The position numbers and the translations under genes are program-made. From JBNKVT01 sp050299335 (GTDB lineage Bacteria > Pseudomonadota > Alphaproteobacteria > Rhodobacterales > Rhodobacteraceae), in contig JBNKVT010000010.1 in the NCBI GenBank assembly GCA_050299335.1, forward strand, positions 62,001 through 126,000: a DNA stretch of 64,000 nt, written 5' to 3'. This document shows positions 42,858 to 50,619 of this stretch, one piece after another. The notes under the pieces were generated by a model. That model had not been told where the DNA came from. It did not search any database and saw nothing but the letters and a program-made list of their open reading frames with translations. Position 1 is the stretch's first letter. Each line of letters opens with the position of its first letter.

Positions 42858-45116
42858 CTACCGCCGCTTGCGTCCTTGCCGCGTCCCGGCTTTCACGCCG
42901 CGCTTGGCCTTGCCGCGCCCGGAGCGCCCGCCTGCGCGCCGCAGCACCCGACCCTTCCGCGTCCCCTTGGGCATAGCCTTACCTTCCAGCGTCAGCAGCT
43001 CGAACAACAGCCCTCCCGTCACCGGCTCGGCCTCGACCAACCGCACGGTCACCCGCTGTCCCAACCCGATCTGCCGCCCCGACTGTTCGCCAGTCAGCGT
43101 CTGCGCGTCGGCGTCGAAACGGAAATACTCCGTCCCCAAGGTCGAGACCGGCACCAGCCCGTCCGCGCCCGTTTCCTCCAGCCGCACGAACAACCCGAAC
43201 CGCGCCACCCCCGAGACCTTGCCGGCAAACTCCGACCCCTTCCGCTCGGCCAGAAACGCCGCCAGATAGCGGTCCGAGGTATCCCGCTCCGCCAGCATCG
43301 AGCGCCGCTCGGTCTGCGAGATATGCTCGCCGGTCGCCTCCAGTTCCGCCTCGTCCGCCTCCGTCAGCCCGTCCTTGCCCCAGCCATGCGCCGCGATCAG
43401 GGCGCGGTGGACGATGAGGTCCGCATAGCGCCGGATCGGCGAGGTGAAATGGCCGTAGCGCGGCAGGTTCAGGCCGAAATGGCCGAAATTCTGCGGGGCA
43501 TAGTAAGCCTGGGTCATCGAGCGCAGCACCGACATGTTGATCATCTCGGCCTCGTCGGTCGCCGCAGCGCCCGCCAGCAGAGCATTCAGATGCCGCGTCT
43601 TCAGCACCTGCCCCTTGGCCAGCTTCAGCCCGACACTGTCGGCAACCTCGCGCAGCGCCTCCAGCTTCTCCGGGCTCGGCTCCTCGTGGACGCGATAAAG
43701 CAGCGGCTTCTTCTTCGCCTCCAGCGTCTCGGCGGCACAGACATTGGCGAGGATCATGAATTCCTCGATCAGCCGGTGGGCATCGAAGCGTTCCGAGAAC
43801 GCCACCGAGGTCACCTTGCCCGCGTCCGACAACACGATCTTGCGCTCCGGCAGGTCGAGATTGAGCGGCTGACGCACCTCACGCGCCTTGTGAACGGCGC
43901 GGTAGGCGGCATAAAGCGGCTTTATCACCGGCTCGACCAGCGGCTCGGTCACCTCATCGGGCCGCCCGTCATAGGCCGCCTGCGCCTGCGTATAACTCAG
44001 CGACGCCAGCGAGCGCATCAGCCCCCGCGTGAACCGATGCGACCGCTTGTTGCCGTCCGCATCGATCACCATCCGCACCGCCATACAGGCCCGGTCGACA
44101 TCGCCGTGCAGCGAGCACAGATCCCCTGACAACGCCTCAGGCAGCATCGGCACCACCCGGTCGGGGAAATAGGTCGAGTTGCCGCGCCGCCGCGCCTCGC
44201 TGTCGAGTGCGGTGCCGGGGCGGACATAGTGGGCGACATCGGCGATGGCGACCCAGACGATGAAACCGCCCTTGTTCTTCGGATCGTTGTCGGGAATGGC
44301 ACAAACCGCATCGTCCCGGTCCCGGGCATCGGCCGGGTCGATGGTGATAAGCGGCACCTCCCGCAAATCCTCGCGCTTGCCGAGGGTCACCGGTCTGGCG
44401 GCCTCCGCCTCGGCCAGCACATCCTCGGGGAACTCGTGCGGTATCCCATGCTCATGAATGGCAATCAGCGAGATCGACTTGGGCGCACCCGGATCACCCA
44501 GCCGCGCCGCCACCCTGGCCCGAGGCAGCCCCAGCCGCCCCTTCGGCCCGGTCTGCTCGCCCTCGACCAGCTCGCCGTCCTTCGCACCGTCCGTATCGCC
44601 CGGAGCCACCAGCCATTCCAGATCGGCCTTCTTGTTCACCGGCACGATCCGTCCGCCCTCGGCGGTCTCGCGGAAAATCCCCAGGATCGTCCGAGGCCCC
44701 GACCCGATCCGCCGGATCAGCCGCCCCTCGTAGGGCAGGTCTGGGTCGGAGGTCTTCGCAATCTTGCACAGAACCCGGTCGCCCTCGCCCAGCGCCGGAT
44801 CGGAGGGCTTGGAGATCACATGTACCTTCGGCGGGGCGCCATCGTCCCAACTGGCGGGTTCCGCGATCAGATCGCCATCGGCATCCGGCCCCAGCACCTT
44901 CAGCACCGTCACCGGCGGCATCTCTCCGGGCTGGCGCAGCCGCTTGCGGTCGCGCGCGATCAGCCCGTCGGCCTGCAATTCGCGCAGCATCCGCTTCAGC
45001 TCGATCCTTGCGGCGCCCTTGACCCCGAAGGCGCGGGCAATCTCGCGCTTGTTGGCAAGGGTCGGGTTGTCGTTCACCCAGTCGAGAATGTCGTCTTTGC
45101 TCGGAAGTCTGCTCAT
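42858..45116 (-). CDS. rnr: Ribonuclease R
   Basis: The 752-residue 3-prime to 5-prime exoribonuclease degrades structured RNA. It shows an N-terminal winged-helix/RNase-R N domain, cold-shock domains, the RNB catalytic domain (TIDPADARDRDDAVCA and VAIADVAHYVRPGTALD, with the metal-binding aspartates), and an S1 domain (GKVSGVARFGLFVRLEETGADGLVPVSTL) followed by a Lys/Arg-rich tail. Lengths and order are normal. It is flanked on its 3-prime side by the left long repeat. Confidence 0.96.
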   Translation of the reverse strand: MSRLPSKDDILDWVNDNPTLANKREIARAFGVKGAARIELKRMLRELQADGLIARDRKRLRQPGEMPPVTVLKVLGPDADGDLIAEPASWDDGAPPKVHVISKPSDPALGEGDRVLCKIAKTSDPDLPYEGRLIRRIGSGPRTILGIFRETAEGGRIVPVNKKADLEWLVAPGDTDGAKDGELVEGEQTGPKGRLGLPRARVAARLGDPGAPKSISLIAIHEHGIPHEFPEDVLAEAEAARPVTLGKREDLREVPLITIDPADARDRDDAVCAIPDNDPKNKGGFIVWVAIADVAHYVRPGTALDSEARRRGNSTYFPDRVVPMLPEALSGDLCSLHGDVDRACMAVRMVIDADGNKRSHRFTRGLMRSLASLSYTQAQAAYDGRPDEVTEPLVEPVIKPLYAAYRAVHKAREVRQPLNLDLPERKIVLSDAGKVTSVAFSERFDAHRLIEEFMILANVCAAETLEAKKKPLLYRVHEEPSPEKLEALREVADSVGLKLAKGQVLKTRHLNALLAGAAATDEAEMINMSVLRSMTQAYYAPQNFGHFGLNLPRYGHFTSPIRRYADLIVHRALIAAHGWGKDGLTEADEAELEATGEHISQTERRSMLAERDTSDRYLAAFLAERKGSEFAGKVSGVARFGLFVRLEETGADGLVPVSTLGTEYFRFDADAQTLTGEQSGRQIGLGQRVTVRLVEAEPVTGGLLFELLTLEGKAMPKGTRKGRVLRRAGGRSGRGKAKRGVKAGTRQGRKRR

Positions 45117-45148
45117 GGCCCGCGCCTTAGCACGCGGGCCCGGTCACG

Positions 45149-46189
45149 TCATGCGGATTCGGGACCGCGCCGCCGCCCCAGCAACAGCGGCACCAGTACC
45201 GGCAGGATCAGCAGCCGCACCACATGCGCCCCCGCCACAAACCCCGGATCGGCCCCCAGCACCGCCCCCATGGCGATCATCGTCTCAAGGCCCCCCGGCG
45301 AGAAGGCGACGATCACATGCACCGGATCGAGCCCCAGCCCCCAGGCCACCGGCAATGCAGCCGCAATGGCAATCCCGGCCGCCAGCAGCGTCGAGGTAAG
45401 CCCGGCGCCCAGCGCGGCCCTCAGACGCGCGGGCGTGACGCCAGAGAACCGCGTCCCGATCAGCGCCCCCATGAAGACAAAGGCGGCAAGGGCGATGGGC
45501 GGCGACAGACGGCCGTCGATCAGGCCGGTGACATGGACGCTCCCCGACACGATCATCGCGCCGATGACGAAAGCCGCAGGGACCTTGAGGTGGCGCAGGA
45601 TAAAGCCGAGAGCGGCGGACAGGGCCAGCAGGATCAGGGTATTGGCGACACTCATCGGTGGGCCGGCGGGAAGGATGTCGGGCCCGAGCTCGACCCCGAA
45701 CCCCTGCGCCGCGAAGGGCACGGTCAGGGTGAGCGCCAGCAGGCGAATGGTCTGGACGATCGAGATCGTGGCGACATCCAGCCCCGCCTCCGCCGAGAGG
45801 CCGAGGACGAAGCTCAGATGTCCGGGCGTGGTGGCGAGAAGCGCGTTGCGCCGGTCGAAGCCGTAGAACCGGGTCAGCAGGGCGCGTCCGAGGATCAGCA
45901 TGGCAAAGATGGCGGCGGACAGCGCTAGAAAGGCGACGGGCCAGGTGACCAGTGCCGCGCGGAGATCGGCATCGACACCCGCGCCGACACCGATCCCGAT
46001 GAACAGGAACACGAAATCGCGCAGCCGCGTGTCGAGGTCGCATCGGAGCCCCGTCAGGCTCGCCGCGCTGACCAGGATCGCCGGGCCGGTCAGGACCCAG
46101 ACGGGCATATGGATCAGATAGGCCAGCCCGGCCCCGCCGCCGCCGATGGCCAGGGTCCGGAGCGTGACGAGGGCGGCGGGTTGGGTCAT
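45149..46189 (-). CDS. AbrB-family (ammonia monooxygenase-type) membrane permease
   Basis: The 346-residue protein has ten or so membrane segments in two homologous halves (GGGAGLAYLIHMPVWVLTGPAILVSAASLTGL and LGFILRHLKVPAAFVIGAMIVSGSVHVTGL), as in the AbrB duplication family (Pfam AbrB, not the DNA-binding AbrB). Function is unknown; it was once annotated as an ammonia monooxygenase. It is 33 bases upstream of rnr and in the same direction, so they could share a promoter. Confidence 0.9.
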   Translation of the reverse strand: MTQPAALVTLRTLAIGGGGAGLAYLIHMPVWVLTGPAILVSAASLTGLRCDLDTRLRDFVFLFIGIGVGAGVDADLRAALVTWPVAFLALSAAIFAMLILGRALLTRFYGFDRRNALLATTPGHLSFVLGLSAEAGLDVATISIVQTIRLLALTLTVPFAAQGFGVELGPDILPAGPPMSVANTLILLALSAALGFILRHLKVPAAFVIGAMIVSGSVHVTGLIDGRLSPPIALAAFVFMGALIGTRFSGVTPARLRAALGAGLTSTLLAAGIAIAAALPVAWGLGLDPVHVIVAFSPGGLETMIAMGAVLGADPGFVAGAHVVRLLILPVLVPLLLGRRRGPESA

Positions 46190-46599
46190 GCCGACCGGGT
46201 TAGCCGATTTCCCGGCGATCGGAAAGCAGTCGGAAAGCCCTTCTGAGGACAGGCGGGGACGATCGCGGAAGGGCGCACCTTATGGGCGGGGCATCCACTG
46301 GCGGCCAACCGCGGCGAGGCAAGCAGGTACTCCGGATGGGGGCTCGCGGGCCGGGACGCGTGACTGGAAGCCGCCTGACGCATTTCAGGCATTCACGGAA
46401 CCAGCCCCAATCTCTGGTCCCGATCCGGACCCCCGCCCTGCCAATGGTTTCATTGGAGGAAGGACGGGGAGACCCCGACATGGCCAGAAATACCCTGGTG
46501 AATTTTCTTGCTCAACATTTTCAGCAATTTAGCTATGGTTTCACTGTGAACACCCGGCCATGCGGCCCTGCCCTCTCCAGCCATCAAGGAGCCCCGTCC
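46190..46599. other. Intergenic region between divergent permease and hydrolase genes
   Basis: About 410 bases with no credible gene; the frame from 46282 that enters the hydrolase is an upstream extension without coding support. From 46490 to 46555 the sequence becomes AT-rich (AATTTTCTTGCTCAACATTTTCAGCAATTTAGC), a likely promoter region for the hydrolase. No clear operator. Confidence 0.55.
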
Positions 46600-47415
46600 A
46601 TGATCACCGACTGGGACGACGCCTATGCCAACCGCGACCATATCCCCGACGCCGAGGGCTATATCGCCCGCTGGGAGACCGCCGCAGCCGCCTTCCGCGA
46701 CACCCTGACCCGCGCCGCCCGTGCCGAGCTCGACCTCTCCTACGGGCCCGGCCCGCGCAATCGTTTCGACCTTTTCCGCCCAGAGGCAGACCCAGCAGGT
46801 CTCGTCATCTTCGTTCATGGCGGCTATTGGCGGGCCTTCGACAAGTCCGTCTGGTCGCATCTCGCCGCCGGCTGCCTGGCCCAGGGCTGGGCCGTCGCCA
46901 TGCCCGGCTACACGCTGGCACCCGAAATCGTCATCGTCGGCATCACCACCGAAATCGCCGCCGCCATTACCCAGGCCGCCGTCCATGTCCCCGGCCCCAT
47001 GCGCCTCGTCGGCCATTCCGCGGGCGGTCATCTGGTCTCGCGCATGGTCTGCGCCGATACACATCTGCCCCCGGACATTCTCGACCGGATCGAACACACC
47101 GTGTCGATCAGCGGTGTCCACGATCTGCGCCCGCTCCTGAAAACGGCCACCAATGAGGATCTCCGCCTCGACCTGGCCTCCGCCCGCGCCGAAAGCCCCG
47201 CCTTGCTGGAGCCCCTCCCCGGCACGCGTCTCACCGCCTGGGTCGGCGCCGACGAGCGCCCCGAATTCCTTCGCCAGAGCGCGCTGATCGCCAATATCTG
47301 GACCGGCCTCGGTGCGGATACACGGCTGGAGATCGTCCCGGGCAGGCATCATTTCGACATCATTGATGGGCTTGAGGACCCTGATAGTCCGCTGACGGCG
47401 GACGTGCTGGGATAG
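46600..47415 (+). CDS. Alpha/beta hydrolase, kynurenine formamidase-like
   Basis: The 271-residue product has the HGGYWR oxyanion motif (VIFVHGGYWRAFDKS), the nucleophile elbow VGHSAGGHLVSRM, Asp in VGADERPEF and His in GRHHFDII. This combination fits the alpha/beta-hydrolase formamidases related to eukaryotic kynurenine formamidase. Substrate is inferred, and other N-formyl or ester substrates are possible. ATG 46600 has AAGGAG nine bases upstream. Confidence 0.88.
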   Translation: MITDWDDAYANRDHIPDAEGYIARWETAAAAFRDTLTRAARAELDLSYGPGPRNRFDLFRPEADPAGLVIFVHGGYWRAFDKSVWSHLAAGCLAQGWAVAMPGYTLAPEIVIVGITTEIAAAITQAAVHVPGPMRLVGHSAGGHLVSRMVCADTHLPPDILDRIEHTVSISGVHDLRPLLKTATNEDLRLDLASARAESPALLEPLPGTRLTAWVGADERPEFLRQSALIANIWTGLGADTRLEIVPGRHHFDIIDGLEDPDSPLTADVLG

Positions 47416-47614
47416 GTCCGCGCCCGGTATCGTCGGCACCACCACCTCAAAGGTAAAAAGGCACCGGCGCTCCCGACCCGTCGCCGCGACCCGTCTGCCA
47501 GTCACCATCCGAGGACGGCGGGGCCGCCGTCGGGCACCAGTTTTTACCGTCACGGGACCATCCCCAGCGTTTCGAACGTCGCCCGCATGACGCCGCGCGG
47601 CCCTCCCTCAAGGG

Positions 47615-48021
47615 GTCAGGGCTATCGCATATGAAAGTATTGCGTCTCTTTCGCGTACATGTTGCCCGCCTTGATCCCGCACCTTCCCGAAACCTGCCCT
47701 GCCCCGCCGGGACTTCGAAATGAGGGCCAGGCCCGACCCAGGGTGGGCGCTGTCCGGGCTTCTCTGCGGACCACTTTATGGCGCAGTCACTTCCGAGCGG
47801 GCCGCTTTCAGCCGGTGTCAGCAACGCGCCCGCCCCTCGGGTGGGTCGGGCTTGGCCCGGTGCTGGTCGCACCGTGCGGGTGTGGAGCGGGGGGAGATGG
47901 GGGCGGCGGGGCTATGGATTTGGGAAGGGATTGGGGGTTGGCTCGAATGGAGGAAACCGAACCTCAGGCGGGTTTCCTGAGACAGGTGACCCAAATGCAA
48001 TTGCCCTGCCCTGTCAGGGGG
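47615..48021. repeat. Long inverted repeat, right copy
   Basis: The plus strand here corresponds to the minus strand of 42291-42753 at high identity with the same ordered landmarks. The long-range stem is conserved: arms GGCCAGGCCCGACCCA (47725-47740) and TGGGTCGGGCTTGGCC (47842-47857), with one change relative to the left copy that leaves a G-U pair in RNA. The element has no coding support; frames within it are shared with the left copy but are unlike real proteins. It lies downstream of the hydrolase gene. Confidence 0.85.
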
Positions 48022-48075
48022 GAAGGAGAGACCGGGCTTTGGCGAATGCAGCGACGCCCGCAGGCGCGTTGGCCA

Positions 48076-48175
48076 GACCAAAATCGTCTCAGACTGTCGC
48101 AGTCTGAAAAGGAATTTTGGTCCAGCGACATGGGCTTGAGCAATATCCCGGGATCAGATTGTTTCATTCTGATCC
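48076..48175. repeat. Nested and tandem hairpins downstream of the right long repeat
   Basis: An outer stem GACCAAAAT (48076-48084) with ATTTTGGTC (48114-48122) encloses CAGACTG-TCG-CAGTCTG (48090-48106). Then GGATCAGA (48151-48158) pairs with TCTGATCC (48168-48175). The AT-rich stems are unlike the surrounding GC-rich sequence and suggest a structured RNA, terminator cluster or mobile-element end. Nothing else was found between here and the FG-GAP gene end at 48256. Confidence 0.6.
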
Positions 48176-48255
48176 GGTTTTGCTTTGGAATCGCCAGCGC
48201 GAGAGCCGCCGGGATGAAGCTTTCCAGAGGAACCCCTTTGCGGCGGCGGTTCCCG

Positions 48256-49002
48256 TCAGTGCCCGTCCTGCCCGAGGCGGCAATCCAGGGCGCGGCGGAA
48301 GCTGTCACGGCTTTCGATCGGGGCCAGTTCCCTGGCGATCAGCCGGTCGCCATCCAGCCGCACCCCCATCACCCGCGTCCAACTGCCATCGGCGACGATC
48401 ATTTCCGGTCCCGCGCCGCAGTCGCGGACGCCGCCAGAGATGAAATCTTCGCCGATCCGGTGGTTGGAAAACCCGGCGGCCTCGGTGATGGGGACCAGGG
48501 CGCCGTTGCGGAAGGAGACGAGTTTCAGGCGTTTGCCCAGATGCGGGGTCTCGACATAGGCGATGTCGGTGCTGCCGTCTCCGTCGAAATCGGCGATACC
48601 GACCGGGGCCAGCCAGCGGAAGCGCCGGCCTATTGGCGGGGTGGCGGCGATCTTGTCGATGCCGGTCAGGTCGCGGCCCGAGAAGCGGAGCTTGTAGACC
48701 GACAGTTGCGCGCCTTTTGCGAGGTCGCTTTCGACGACCACCACTTCCGGGATGCCGTCGCTGTCGAGATCGGCCAGCCGCGGGGCGAGGTCCTCGAAGA
48801 CGCGGGTTTCGGGGAGGGTCAGAAGGACTTCCAGCCGGTCATGCCAGACGATCAGCGCGCCGTATTCTGTCGTGTCGCCCAGGACACCATGCGGGTAGCG
48901 GGTGGTGGGGGCGTCAAAGACCGCGCCGGTCTCGGCATGGGGCGTTTGCGCGTGGGCGCTTCCGGACAGGGCCGCCAGCAGGAAGGCGGCCGCAGCTTTC
49001 AA
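48256..49002 (-). CDS. Exported FG-GAP/VCBS repeat protein
   Basis: The 248-residue product has a signal peptide (LLAALSGSAHAQ) and beta-propeller-like FG-GAP/VCBS repeats with calcium-binding DxDxDG loops: LADLDSDGIPEVVVVE and IADFDGDGSTDIAYVE. It should be periplasmic. TTG 49002 was chosen because GGAG lies eight bases upstream and it overlaps the ferredoxin stop as TTGA. It is cotranscribed with the ferredoxin gene; a link between the two functions is not obvious. Confidence 0.85.
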   Translation of the reverse strand: MKAAAAFLLAALSGSAHAQTPHAETGAVFDAPTTRYPHGVLGDTTEYGALIVWHDRLEVLLTLPETRVFEDLAPRLADLDSDGIPEVVVVESDLAKGAQLSVYKLRFSGRDLTGIDKIAATPPIGRRFRWLAPVGIADFDGDGSTDIAYVETPHLGKRLKLVSFRNGALVPITEAAGFSNHRIGEDFISGGVRDCGAGPEMIVADGSWTRVMGVRLDGDRLIARELAPIESRDSFRRALDCRLGQDGH

Positions 49003-49322
49003 ATCTGCTTCTCCGGCATCTGCACCACCAGCCCGTCCAGCGCGTCCGTCACCTTCAGCTGGCAGGTAAGACGCGAACGTTCGGCATCGGGCTGCCAGGC
49101 GAAATCCAGCATGTCGGCTTCCATGTCTTCGCGCGGGGGCAGCTTGTCGATCCAGTCGGGATCGACATAGACATGGCAGGTCGAGCAGGCGCAGGCGCCG
49201 CCGCAATCGGCCTCGATGCCGGGGATGTTGTTGTCGCGCGCACCCTCCATCACCGTCATGCCATTGGCCACGTCGACCTCGTGCCTGGTGCCGTTATGCT
49301 CGATATAGGTGATCTTTGCCAT
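48999..49322 (-). CDS. 2Fe-2S adrenodoxin-type ferredoxin
   Basis: The 107-residue protein has the adrenodoxin cluster ligands: Cys 40, 46 and 49 in ADCGGACACSTCHVYVD, and a fourth Cys in SRLTCQLKV. Length and motif match the alphaproteobacterial ferredoxins that feed P450s or Fe-S assembly. ATG 49322 was chosen by homology; the frame extends upstream but into the SOS promoter region. It is the first gene of a two-gene operon and diverges from the small OB-fold gene. Confidence 0.94.
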   Translation of the reverse strand: MAKITYIEHNGTRHEVDVANGMTVMEGARDNNIPGIEADCGGACACSTCHVYVDPDWIDKLPPREDMEADMLDFAWQPDAERSRLTCQLKVTDALDGLVVQMPEKQI

Positions 49323-49402
49323 CTGCCTGCCTTGCCGCGATTCTGGCCGGGACATTCCCCGAAGCAGCCCGGGAATGCAAGACCCGCGCCTTGAACAAAT
49401 CG

Positions 49403-49434
49403 TTGAAAGCGGCGGAGATGTTCCTATAATGTTC
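49403..49434 (+). promoter_or_regulatory. SOS promoter: sigma70 -35/-10 with LexA box
   Basis: TTGAAA (49403-49408), a 16-base spacer, then the perfect -10 TATAAT (49425-49430). GTTC at 49420-49423 and GTTC at 49431-49434 with seven bases between form the alphaproteobacterial LexA box, which covers the -10. A LexA dimer here would block RNA polymerase. Transcription should begin near 49437-49438, at the ATG of the small OB-fold ORF. Confidence 0.82.
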
Positions 49435-49437
49435 CGC

Positions 49438-49854
49438 ATGCACCGCCCCCCCGCCTGGCCCCGCCCGCCACATTGCCTGCCCCATGCGCTCCTCGACCTG
49501 CCCGCCGAGGGCGATCTGGTGACCGTGGCGGGGCTGGTGCTGGTGCGCCAGCGGCCGGGCACGGCGAGCGGGGTGGTGTTCATCACGCTGGAGGACGAGA
49601 CGGGGGTGGCCAATATCGTGGTCTGGCGGAAGCTGTTCGAGAAATACCGCCGGGCGGTGATCGCGGGGCGGCTTCTGAGGGTCACAGGAAGGCTGCAGCG
49701 CGACGGGATGGTGGTGCATGTGGTGGCGACCCATATCGAGGATATCTCCGACATGCTCGACGACCTGGCGCGGGGCCGCGAGGTGCCGGCGGGGATACCG
49801 GTGAACGATTATGACGGGCGGATGGACCGGCGCGGGTCTGTAGGGCGGGGTTAA
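49438..49854 (+). CDS. Stand-alone DnaE2 C-terminal OB-fold protein, LexA-controlled (gene or remnant)
   Basis: The 138-residue frame matches only the C-terminal OB domain of error-prone polymerase DnaE2: TVAGLVLVRQRPGTASGVVF, LEDETGVANIVVW, FEKYRRAVIAGRLLRVTGRL and VVHVVATHIEDIS. The polymerase body is absent, and the usual DnaE2 C-terminal tail is replaced by sequence that runs into a palindromic repeat. ATG 49438 lies seven bases after the SOS -10, implying a leaderless mRNA; ATG 49429 overlaps the LexA box. It is either the relic of a deleted imuAB-dnaE2 cassette or a functional DNA-damage-induced OB protein. Confidence 0.75.
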   Translation: MHRPPAWPRPPHCLPHALLDLPAEGDLVTVAGLVLVRQRPGTASGVVFITLEDETGVANIVVWRKLFEKYRRAVIAGRLLRVTGRLQRDGMVVHVVATHIEDISDMLDDLARGREVPAGIPVNDYDGRMDRRGSVGRG

Positions 49855-49863
49855 CCCCGCCCC
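49844..49863. repeat. Palindromic repeat between the OB-fold ORF and pyrF
   Basis: A perfect 20-bp palindrome, GGGCGGGGTTAACCCCGCCC, preceded by TGTA (forming GTAGGG with its first bases). It belongs to the same architectural family as the hairpins near 29.7 and 36.3 kb. It covers the ORF stop and lies just before the convergent pyrF stop, so it may serve both as a terminator. Confidence 0.75.
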
Positions 49864-49866
49864 ACC

Positions 49867-50598
49867 TCAGGATCGCGGCAGGCTGGCGGTGATATCGCGG
49901 GCGGCGGCGGCGGGGTCGGCGGCCATGGTGATGGGGCGCCCGACCACGAGATGGGTCGCCCCCGCGGCGATGGCCTCGGGCGGCGTCGCGGTGCGTTTCT
50001 GGTCGTTGGAGCGGCTGCCTGCGGGCCGGATGCCGGGCGTGACGATGGCCTTGCCCCGCGCCTCGGGCAGCGCGGCGATGGCGGCGGCCTCCAGCGGCGA
50101 GGTGATGACGCCGTCGGCCCCGGCATGGAAGGCGCGGCGGGCGCGCTCGACGGCGATCTCGGACAGGGCGCCGTCGCGGATCAGCGACAGGTCGAGGTCG
50201 TTGCGGTCGAGTGCCGTCAGGATGGTGACGGCGAGGATCTTCGTCTTGCGGTCGCCCCTGCCTTGCGTCGCGGCGGACACCACATGGGGGTCGCCGTGGA
50301 CGGTGAGGAAGTCGAGATCGTAGGCGCAAAGCCCACGCGCCGCCGCCTCGATGGTGGCCGGGATGTCGAAGAGCTTCATGTCGAGAAAGACCTGATGGCC
50401 CTTCTCCTTCAGCTCCATCGCCAGCGCCAACCCGCCGCCGGTCAGCATCCCGAGGCCGATCTTGTAGAAGCAGACCGTATCGCCGAGCTGCTCGGCCAGG
50501 CGGAGGCCCTCGATGGCAGTGGGGACGTCGAGGGCGACGATGAGGCGGGGATCAGGTTTCAGGTGCAAGGTGGCAGTTTCGAGTTGGGGCGCAGTCAT
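49867..50598 (-). CDS. pyrF: Orotidine 5-prime-phosphate decarboxylase
   Basis: The 243-residue TIM-barrel enzyme makes UMP. It has the catalytic DMKLFDIP motif, FYKIGLGML, TVHGDPHVV and GIRPAGSRSNDQKR (phosphate loop). Its start codon lies in a tandem heptamer array between hom and pyrF, with no good Shine-Dalgarno sequence. It is downstream of hom in the same direction, separated by 20 bases, and probably translationally coupled. Confidence 0.95.
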   Translation of the reverse strand: MTAPQLETATLHLKPDPRLIVALDVPTAIEGLRLAEQLGDTVCFYKIGLGMLTGGGLALAMELKEKGHQVFLDMKLFDIPATIEAAARGLCAYDLDFLTVHGDPHVVSAATQGRGDRKTKILAVTILTALDRNDLDLSLIRDGALSEIAVERARRAFHAGADGVITSPLEAAAIAALPEARGKAIVTPGIRPAGSRSNDQKRTATPPEAIAAGATHLVVGRPITMAADPAAAARDITASLPRS

Positions 50599-50619
50599 CA
50601 GTCATCAGTCATCAGTTAT
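50592..50619. repeat. Tandem heptamer repeat across the pyrF start
   Basis: Four direct copies of CAGTCAT (the fourth is CAGTTAT) lie on the plus strand. On the minus strand they read as ATGACTG units; the pyrF ATG is in the last unit (start 50598) and the others give ATGs in the other frames. The array fills the gap between the hom stop (50619-50621) and pyrF, and no Shine-Dalgarno sequence is evident. Confidence 0.8.
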
